A stretch of 20,960 nucleotides of DNA from Caldifarciminota bacterium. GTDB lineage: Bacteria > Hydrothermota > Hydrothermia > LBFQ01 > DSFT01. The position numbers and the translations under genes are program-made. Under the pieces are notes generated by a model, which was not told the DNA's origin, ran no database searches, and saw only the letters and a list, made by a program, of their open reading frames with translations. Location of the stretch: positions 1 through 20,960 of the forward strand of contig WGAQ01000102.1 in assembly GCA_015494735.1 (NCBI GenBank), read 5' to 3'. Below are positions 14,244-19,565 of the stretch, in pieces. Every line of letters starts with the position of its first letter. Position 1 is the stretch's first letter.

Positions 14244-14837
14244 TCACTCCACCGGCTGCCGGGATTTCAGGGCTTCTTCGAGAGTTATCTCGTCGGTTTT
14301 CGATATGGTGAATCCAGTGGGAATTCCCCTTGCGATTCTGGTAATGCGAACTCCCGTGTCCCTTATCAGGTCCATTATGTAGAACATGGTGGCATCCCCC
14401 TCCACGGTGGGACTGAGGGCAAAGACCACCTCCCTGATGCCCTCCCTGCGTATCCTGTCCGGTATGTCATCTATGAAGAGATGGGAGGGCTCCACGCCCT
14501 CCAGAGGCGCTATCAATCCCCCGATAACATGATACTTTCCCCTGAAGACCCCCGTCTCCTCGATTCTGTACATGTCCATGGGGCTCTCCACTATCATCAG
14601 GATGGGCTCCCTCGATTCATCAGAGCAAACCCCGCACACCTCCCCCTCCGTAATGGTATGACACACCCTGCACAGTCCCAGACTCCCCGCCTCCTCCAGA
14701 GCCCCGATTAAACCGACGAGTTTCTCCCGGTTGACCACCAGGTCGAAAGCTACCAGTTCGGCTGTTCTCTCGCCTATGGATGGCAGTTTCTTCAACTCCT
14801 CTATGAGTTTCCTGAGTTTTTCGGGGAAGGGCCTCAT
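14244..14837 (-). CDS. recR: Recombination mediator protein RecR
   Basis: RecR works with RecO (and RecF) to load RecA on SSB-coated single-stranded gaps. The 197-aa length is standard. Domains in order are an N-terminal helix-hairpin-helix (LIEELKKLPSIGERTAELVAF), a C4 zinc finger (CRVCHTITEGEVCGVC), a Toprim domain (ILMIVESPMDMYRIEETGVFRGKYHVIGGLIAPLEGV), and a C-terminal region with the family block ALSPTVEGDATMFYIMDLI and TRIARGIPTG. The gene overlaps ybaB by 4 bp (ATGA) and is followed by cinA after 1 nt. The dnaX-ybaB-recR order is widely conserved in bacteria. Confidence 0.96.
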   Translation of the reverse strand: MRPFPEKLRKLIEELKKLPSIGERTAELVAFDLVVNREKLVGLIGALEEAGSLGLCRVCHTITEGEVCGVCSDESREPILMIVESPMDMYRIEETGVFRGKYHVIGGLIAPLEGVEPSHLFIDDIPDRIRREGIREVVFALSPTVEGDATMFYIMDLIRDTGVRITRIARGIPTGFTISKTDEITLEEALKSRQPVE

Positions 14838-15160
14838 CCGCCCATCATCCTCCTGACCTCGGGGGGCAACTCGTTCATGAGTTCCTGCATCTTCTGGGCA
14901 GCCATATTCTTGGCCTTCTTCTGGGCAGAATTGATGGCATTTATCAGGGTCTTCTCTATCTTCTTCACATCCACCTTCCCCTCGAACAGGTCGGGTTCCA
15001 GTTTTATCTCCACCACCTCACCCAGTCCATTTACCGCCACCTTTATCCTGCCGTCCATTCCCGACTCCTCTATGCGCATCGCCTTGAACTGCTTCTCTAT
15101 TTTGGACATCTTGGACTTCAGCTCTGCCACCTTCTTCAGGTCCTTGAACTTTCCAAACAT
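14834..15160 (-). CDS. ybaB: Nucleoid-associated protein, YbaB/EbfC family
   Basis: YbaB/EbfC is a small homodimeric DNA-binding protein that often sits between dnaX and recR. The 108-aa product has the characteristic helical N-terminus (FGKFKDLKKVAELKSKMSKIEKQFKAM), the central GRIKVAVNGLGEVVEIKLEPDLF, and a helical C-terminus (INAINSAQKKAKNMAAQKMQELMNEL). I chose ATG 15160 because GGGAGGT lies 6 nt upstream. An in-frame TTG at 15181 would lie directly after the -10-like TAAAAT and add seven residues unlike the family. It overlaps recR by 4 bp. Confidence 0.93.
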   Translation of the reverse strand: MFGKFKDLKKVAELKSKMSKIEKQFKAMRIEESGMDGRIKVAVNGLGEVVEIKLEPDLFEGKVDVKKIEKTLINAINSAQKKAKNMAAQKMQELMNELPPEVRRMMGG

Positions 15161-15181
15161 ATCCTTACCTCCCTTATCCAA

Positions 15182-15187
15182 ATTTTA
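15182..15187 (-). promoter_or_regulatory. Possible internal promoter -10 before ybaB
   Basis: On the minus strand TAAAAT begins exactly with the TAA stop codon of dnaX. It lies 21 nt before the ybaB ATG, leaving room for a short leader with the GGGAGGT ribosome site. It could give ybaB-recR-cinA transcription independent of dnaX. Confidence 0.35.
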
Positions 15188-16636
15188 ATCTCCGCCGGCA
15201 CCACCCCTTCCCACTTCCTTCAGATCCAGTTCATCTATCAGTCTCAGGAGACCGGGGTGGGTCTTCTGCACATCTATAACCACCTCCTCCACCGGAAGGG
15301 ATAACTCCTTGTATGCGGAAATCAGCTCCTCTTTCTCCTCCTCCAGGAATTTCTTCAGGGCTTCGGAGCGGGTCCTGATTATCAACTTCTTCCCCTCGAT
15401 GAAAACACGCGATTCCTTCACCGTCCCGGCCACAGGAGCCTTCCTTATCCTGGATGCGAGCAGAAGGGCGAGGTCGTCTTCCCTCTTCCTCTTCTCCTTC
15501 TTCTCCTGAGGGGGCGGGGACTGGCGGGGTGCAGGTTTATCTCCCACCGATGGCGTATAGGTCAGATTGTACTTCCGGGCAATCTCCGTGAGGTCCACTG
15601 TGGAGGGAAGGAGGCTCATGCGGGTTATATAGTACTCCACCCACAGGCGGGGGGTCTGGCTCCACCTGATAACCTCCTCCATCTTCAGGACGTTGTTCAT
15701 GTACATGAGGATGTGCTCTCGGGTGATATCGCTCCGCCTCCCCTCCAGAACAGCCCTGAGCATCTCGTTCAGGTGATTCCCCAGTTCCCGAACGAAGTCC
15801 TGTGGAGAGACCCCCCTGGTCATGAGCTCGTCGAGGATGGAAAGGGCCTCGGAACTCTCTCCCTTCCTTATGTGGATAACGAGCCTGTCCAGGGTTTCGG
15901 GGTCTATACCCCCGACGAATTTGAGAACATCCTCGTACGTGACCTTTTCCCCGGAGAAGACCCACACCTGCTCCAGCATGCTTATGGCATCCCTCAAACT
16001 CCCCTCGCTCCTTCGGGCTATCTCCTGAAGGGCCCTGTCCTCCACCTCTATCCCCTCTTCCTTCGCGATGAACTGGAGGCGGCGGATGATGTCGAAGGGG
16101 CTGATGGGACGGAATTCGTACTTCTGAAGCCTGGAGAGAATCGTAGGGGGTATCCTGTGGGGGTCCGTGGTGGCCAGGATAAATACCACATGCTCCGGTG
16201 GCTCCTCCAGGGTCTTCAGTAGAGCGTTAAAAGCCTCCATGGTGAGCATGTGGGCCTCGTCGATGATATAGACCTTCTTCCTCCCCCGCGAGGGCAGATA
16301 CTTGACGCTCTCCCTGATTGCCCGTATCTCATCGATTCCCCTGTTGGAGGCCGCATCTATCTCTATCACATCCGGATGTCTTCCCAGTTCTATATCCCTG
16401 CATGCCTGACACTTTCCGCACGGCCTGTCCGTTATATCATCCGATGCCTCGCAGTTGAGCCCCTTGGCGAATATCCTCGCCGTCGTGGTCTTGCCCACGC
16501 CCCTGGGACCGGCAAAGAGGTAGGCGCTGGAGATACGTTTCAGACGCAACGCATTGCGAAGGGCCTTTACAATCGGCTCCTGCCCCACATGGTCCTCGAA
16601 GGTGCGGGGTCTGTACTTAACAGCGAGCGAAGACAT
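15185..16636 (-). CDS. dnaX: DNA polymerase III subunit gamma/tau
   Basis: DnaX is the AAA+ motor of the clamp loader that opens the DnaN ring and organises the polymerase. The 483-aa product has Walker A GPRGVGKTT (43-51), zinc cysteines Cys62, Cys73, Cys76 and Cys79, Walker B YIIDEAH (123-129), sensor-1 ATTDP, and an SRx arginine-finger motif (ILSRLQKYEF, where SRC is usual). The C-terminal part has a charged, Pro-rich linker and a small domain. I see no A-rich slippery site for programmed frameshifting. ATG 16636 is chosen because SSLAVKYRPRTF matches the family N-terminus. An ATG at 16681 would add 15 residues and place the TAAAAT box inside the gene. GGGAGG directly abuts the ATG. Confidence 0.94.
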   Translation of the reverse strand: MSSLAVKYRPRTFEDHVGQEPIVKALRNALRLKRISSAYLFAGPRGVGKTTTARIFAKGLNCEASDDITDRPCGKCQACRDIELGRHPDVIEIDAASNRGIDEIRAIRESVKYLPSRGRKKVYIIDEAHMLTMEAFNALLKTLEEPPEHVVFILATTDPHRIPPTILSRLQKYEFRPISPFDIIRRLQFIAKEEGIEVEDRALQEIARRSEGSLRDAISMLEQVWVFSGEKVTYEDVLKFVGGIDPETLDRLVIHIRKGESSEALSILDELMTRGVSPQDFVRELGNHLNEMLRAVLEGRRSDITREHILMYMNNVLKMEEVIRWSQTPRLWVEYYITRMSLLPSTVDLTEIARKYNLTYTPSVGDKPAPRQSPPPQEKKEKRKREDDLALLLASRIRKAPVAGTVKESRVFIEGKKLIIRTRSEALKKFLEEEKEELISAYKELSLPVEEVVIDVQKTHPGLLRLIDELDLKEVGRGGAGGD

Positions 16637-16655
16637 CCTCCCTTTCGAAATTTTA
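16637..16655 (-). promoter_or_regulatory. dnaX promoter -10 and abutting GGGAGG
   Basis: On the minus strand TAAAAT (16655-16650) lies 13 nt before ATG 16636. GGGAGG (16642-16637) touches the start codon with no spacer, which is too close for normal Shine-Dalgarno pairing. The predicted leader is only about 6 nt. Confidence 0.45.
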
Positions 16656-16681
16656 ATCCATCGGGAAAATTTATTCAGCAT

Positions 16682-16764
16682 GAACTATAATTTTCCATTC
16701 GAACTATAACTTAAAACCTTTTATGGATGCTGATTTTAGATGGTGAGTTCAAAAAAAAAAAAAA
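16682..16764 (+). promoter_or_regulatory. Divergent control region: repeated GAACTATAA and an A14 tract
   Basis: Between the divergent dnaX and roadblock genes, GAACTATAA occurs twice as a direct repeat (16682-16690 and 16701-16709, 19 bp apart). The first copy contains a perfect TATAAT (16686-16691). A 7-codon reading frame (16723-16746) and a run of 14 A (16751-16764) follow. The A-run ends 16 bp before the roadblock -10 box, so it occupies the -35/upstream-element position. Confidence 0.4.
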
Positions 16765-16780
16765 CGACCCTGAAAAGCAG

Positions 16781-16786
16781 TAAAAT
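16781..16786 (+). promoter_or_regulatory. -10 box of the roadblock-DHH-FtsE operon
   Basis: TAAAAT lies 12 nt before ATG 16799, predicting a leader of about 5 nt. No Shine-Dalgarno is visible. Confidence 0.45.
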
Positions 16787-16798
16787 TAGGCTGGAACC

Positions 16799-17194
16799 AT
16801 GAAATTGAACGATGACATTGAACACCTGATAGGAATACTGAATGAATTCATGAAAAACGATGGAATTCTCGCCATATCCATATTCGACAGGGACGGGAAT
16901 TCGATGGCCCATGCCGCACGGGACGACATAGAGGGGAACACGCTTTCTACCACAGGGGGAGGCCTGCTCTCGATGTCTATCAAATTGATGAAGAGTCTGA
17001 ACATGGATTTCATGGAGAGGACCATAATAGAAACCGGTAAGGGAACAATCATGCTGGAGCATTTGCAGAATGGATTGGGCATAATACTCGTGGCCTCCCC
17101 CGGAATTCCCGTTGGAAGAATCAGGTTGATAATGCTGAATCTGGTCAGGAAAATCCAGAAAGGGCCTCCCCCTATAAAATTACTCTTTCCATGA
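16799..17194 (+). CDS. Roadblock/LC7 domain protein
   Basis: Roadblock/LC7 proteins are small dimeric regulators, such as MglB, that bind Ras-like GTPases or act as scaffolds. The 131-aa product is a single domain: an N-terminal helix (IEHLIGILNEFMKNDGILAISIFDRDGNSMAH), a middle helix (STTGGGLLSMSIKLMKSL), strands TIIETGKGTIMLEHL and LGIILVASPGIPVGRIRLIMLNLVRKI, and a Pro-rich tail. No MglA-type GTPase gene lies in the window; the partner, if there is one, is elsewhere. A 4-bp overlap (ATGA) links it to the DHH gene, so the two are likely co-translated. Which complex it serves is unknown. Confidence 0.85.
   Translation: MKLNDDIEHLIGILNEFMKNDGILAISIFDRDGNSMAHAARDDIEGNTLSTTGGGLLSMSIKLMKSLNMDFMERTIIETGKGTIMLEHLQNGLGIILVASPGIPVGRIRLIMLNLVRKIQKGPPPIKLLFP
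17175..17180 (+). promoter_or_regulatory. Possible internal leaderless promoter for the DHH gene
   Basis: TAAAAT (within TATAAAAT, 17173-17180) lies 10 nt before ATG 17191, inside the 3' end of the roadblock gene. It matches the spacing seen at other leaderless starts. Confidence 0.35.
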
Positions 17195-18135
17195 GCATAA
17201 GGAGCGTTCTGGAGGACTCGAAGGGCAGAATAGTGATTGCCGTACATGAAAAACCGGACCCCGACGCACTCGGAAGTGCCCTGGCACTCCACCTATTCCT
17301 GAAGAAGAAAAACCTCGATTCCGTTGTGGTGTCGAAGGACGAGCCCCCCGACACTCTGGCATTCCTGGAAGGATTCGACGAAATAGTGGTGGGAGAGATG
17401 GAGGAGGGCTCCATATACGTCCTGGTGGATGCCGCAGAGTGGGAGAGGACTGGATTTCCCATGCCCGAGGCCCCCGTGGTGAAGATAGACCATCACATCT
17501 CCTCCACCCGCTACAGCCCGCACGATGTAACGGACGAAAAGGCCCCTGCAACAGCCCATCTGATGCTTAAAATCCTGAGGGAGTGGGATGAGGAATCCAT
17601 AGATGTGCCCATCGCGGAGAGTCTGTACACGGGACTGCTCACGGACACGGGGAGTTTCACCTACTCCGCCATAGATGTGGCCATGAGGGATGCCCTGTAC
17701 CTCCTATCGAAGGGAGTAGATGGAAGGAAGGTCGCGGACAGGGTCTTCAGGGAATCCCCCATAGAGAGATTCAGGCTCATAGGCCTGGCGCTCCAGACCC
17801 TCCGGATGGAGGATGCCGTGGCCTGGATAGTGGTCCGCAAACAATTCTACGAGATATCCGGAGCGAAGAGGAATCACAACTACGGCATAGTGGATTACGC
17901 CCTCTCCGTTCGAGGGGCGCTGGTGGGTGTGAAGTTCGAGGAGTACGACGATGTGTGGAGGGTGAGCCTCAGGAGCAAGGGGAACATCGATATTTCCGTA
18001 ATAGCAAGGGAATTCGGTGGAGGGGGCCACAGGAATGCAGCCGCATTCAGAGCACCGATAACCATGAGCGAGGAGGAACTGGTGGAGAAGGTCATAGGCA
18101 GGTTAAAGGAGTACCTCAGGGATGAAAGTGGATAA
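17191..18135 (+). CDS. nrnA: DHH/DHHA1 phosphoesterase, NrnA-like
   Basis: NrnA-type enzymes hydrolyse nanoRNA and pAp (3'-phosphoadenosine 5'-phosphate) or linear dinucleotides in the cytoplasm. The 314-aa length fits the standalone NrnA form. Motifs are HEKPDPDALGSALAL (about 19-33), LVDAAE for motif II, the DHH triad in KIDHHIS (100-102), TGLLTDTGSF for motif IV, and the C-terminal DHHA1 signature GGGGHRNAAAF (from 276). All metal ligands appear to be present. The ATG start overlaps the roadblock stop by 4 bp, and the 3' end overlaps the FtsE start by 14 bp. I cannot tell pAp, nanoRNA or cyclic-dinucleotide preference from sequence. Confidence 0.92.
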   Translation: MSIRSVLEDSKGRIVIAVHEKPDPDALGSALALHLFLKKKNLDSVVVSKDEPPDTLAFLEGFDEIVVGEMEEGSIYVLVDAAEWERTGFPMPEAPVVKIDHHISSTRYSPHDVTDEKAPATAHLMLKILREWDEESIDVPIAESLYTGLLTDTGSFTYSAIDVAMRDALYLLSKGVDGRKVADRVFRESPIERFRLIGLALQTLRMEDAVAWIVVRKQFYEISGAKRNHNYGIVDYALSVRGALVGVKFEEYDDVWRVSLRSKGNIDISVIAREFGGGGHRNAAAFRAPITMSEEELVEKVIGRLKEYLRDESG

Positions 18136-18796
18136 AGTGGTCTCCATGAAGGATGTGTACAAATCCTTCGGCTCCCTCACGGTCTTCGAGGGGGTGAATC
18201 TGGAGGTGGAGAAAGGGGAATTCGTTTTCATCATAGGTCAGAGCGGGGTTGGAAAGACGACTCTGCTCCGGATGATATACCTGGAGGAGTTCCCCGACAG
18301 GGGGACCGTGAAGATATTCGGTAAGATTCCAGAGCCCTCCAGAATAAGGGATTTGCGCCAGAGAATGGGGGTCATATTTCAAGATTTCAAACTGCTGGAC
18401 TACCGTACCATATACGACAACGTCTATATGCCTCTGGGATACACCGGCGTCCCGCCGGACACAGCCCGCAAGAGGGTGGAGGAAGCCCTCAAATTCGTTC
18501 GTCTGTGGGACAGGAGGAAGGAGTTGCCCGGACGCCTTTCCGGAGGGGAAAAGCAAAGGGTGTCGATTGCCAGAGCCATAGCCCGCCAGCCGGCCATGCT
18601 CATAGCAGACGAGCCCACGGGGAATCTGGACCCGGAAACCTCCCTCGAAATTCTGGAATACCTGAAGAAACTCAACGAGCAGGGAATGACGATAGTGGTG
18701 GCAACCCACGATTACGAACTCATAAAGAACCATCCGGCGGCGCGTATATACAGAATCAGGGACGCTCGTCTTCAGGAAATCGATTCCGCTCCCTGA
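18122..18796 (+). CDS. ftsE: ABC transporter ATP-binding protein, FtsE-type
   Basis: FtsE is the cytoplasmic ATPase that pairs with membrane FtsX to control cell-wall hydrolases at division. The 224-aa length is right. It shows Walker A GQSGVGKTT (39-47), the FtsE-typical LLRMIYLEEFPDRGTVKIFG and RMGVIFQDFKLLDYRTIYDNVYMPL, signature LSGGEKQRV (from 139), Walker B LIADEPTGNLD, and H-loop ATHD. The start lies in the end of the DHH gene (14-bp overlap). No ftsX follows: the next gene is convergent and overlaps this one by 41 bp. FtsX must be encoded elsewhere, or this is an FtsE-like ATPase with another partner. Confidence 0.88.
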   Translation: MKVDKVVSMKDVYKSFGSLTVFEGVNLEVEKGEFVFIIGQSGVGKTTLLRMIYLEEFPDRGTVKIFGKIPEPSRIRDLRQRMGVIFQDFKLLDYRTIYDNVYMPLGYTGVPPDTARKRVEEALKFVRLWDRRKELPGRLSGGEKQRVSIARAIARQPAMLIADEPTGNLDPETSLEILEYLKKLNEQGMTIVVATHDYELIKNHPAARIYRIRDARLQEIDSAP

Positions 18797-19529
18797 GGGC
18801 TCTTATGAGTTCGAAGAGGACCGACAGGAATTCATTGTGGAAGAAGTCCCTGAAGTTCTCCTTCGTCTCCCAGAAAGCCTCCAGATTCCTGTATCCGAAC
18901 TTCTCATACATGTGGGCCTGAAACAGAAGCTCCAGTTTATCGGCCGCCCTCACAATCAGGGCCTCTCTGCTCGACCTCTCCTCGAATTCCCTGTACAGGG
19001 CCATCATCTCCCCGGATATGTCCCCCAGTATTCCCACCACATCCCCGAATGCCCTCCTCTCCGCATCATCGAGCTCGTCCCTGGGTATGTATCTGCGGGC
19101 TTCGAGATGTATATCTCCGATTCGCGTTTCCCCCAGTTCGTGGATGAGGGCCATCCTGACCACCTTCCCCACATCTATATCTTCCCCCATCCTCCTGAGG
19201 TACTCTGCGATGACCATTGCCATCAAACTCATGGAATAGACGTGGTCCGCCACGCTCTCCGGATTCTTTATCCCGTAGTACCACCATCCGCTGCGGGGAA
19301 CCAGCTTCAGCCGGATTCCGTCGTGCATGAATCTCAGGAGGGCCGCGGCCCTGATGTACACTTCGGGATTCTCCTTCCACCCATCGGGGGCGGGTATGCC
19401 CTCTATCTCCAGGGATTCCCTCTCCCCCTCCTCGAAGTGCAGGGAATAATCCACACCCATCCCCTCCAGAACATCCTCTATTCTCTTCCTGAGAGCATCA
19501 TTGCCCCTGAGGAATACCCTCAACTTCAT
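18756..19529 (-). CDS. HD-domain phosphohydrolase, YfbR/HDDC2-like
   Basis: The HDDC2/YfbR group hydrolyses 5'-deoxynucleotides in nucleotide pools. The 257-aa product has about 68 extra N-terminal residues before the conserved RLKLVPRSGWWYYGIKNPESVADHVYSMSLMAM (His96 is the first metal ligand). The HD dyad reads His130-Glu131 (LIHELGE) instead of His-Asp, and GDIH follows. The far C-terminal metal Asp is likely in AADKLELLFQAH. Substitution of Asp by Glu may keep metal binding but needs testing. A TAAACT box 8 nt before ATG 19529 supports the start. The 3' end overlaps ftsE by 41 bp. The substrate is uncertain. Confidence 0.85.
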   Translation of the reverse strand: MKLRVFLRGNDALRKRIEDVLEGMGVDYSLHFEEGERESLEIEGIPAPDGWKENPEVYIRAAALLRFMHDGIRLKLVPRSGWWYYGIKNPESVADHVYSMSLMAMVIAEYLRRMGEDIDVGKVVRMALIHELGETRIGDIHLEARRYIPRDELDDAERRAFGDVVGILGDISGEMMALYREFEERSSREALIVRAADKLELLFQAHMYEKFGYRNLEAFWETKENFRDFFHNEFLSVLFELIRALRERNRFPEDERP

Positions 19530-19537
19530 CGGGGGAA

Positions 19538-19543
19538 AGTTTA
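19538..19543 (-). promoter_or_regulatory. -10 box of the HD gene, overlapping a terminator tail
   Basis: On the minus strand TAAACT lies 8 nt before ATG 19529 and forms part of the T-rich tail of the upstream terminator. A leaderless start is predicted. Confidence 0.4.
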
Positions 19544-19544
19544 A

Positions 19545-19560
19545 GGGGGGAGCACCCCCC
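19545..19560 (-). terminator. Intrinsic terminator of the T9SS-sorted protein gene
   Basis: On the minus strand GGGGGG-TGCT-CCCCCC forms a perfect 6-bp GC stem, 5 nt after the stop codon at 19566, followed by TTAAACTTT. The tail is interrupted by AAAC, so termination may be incomplete. The tail doubles as the next gene's -10 region. Confidence 0.65.
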
Positions 19561-19565
19561 GAACA

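Noticed and set aside
15161..15181. TTG start for ybaB
   Set aside because: It lies directly behind the -10-like box with no room for a transcription start, whereas ATG 15160 has GGGAGGT at a good distance.
15185..16636. Programmed frameshift in dnaX producing gamma
   Set aside because: I found no A6-type slippery heptamer with a downstream stop-proximal hairpin in the expected region.
16637..16681. Upstream ATG for dnaX
   Set aside because: It would put the TAAAAT box inside the gene and add 15 residues before the conserved YRPRTF block.
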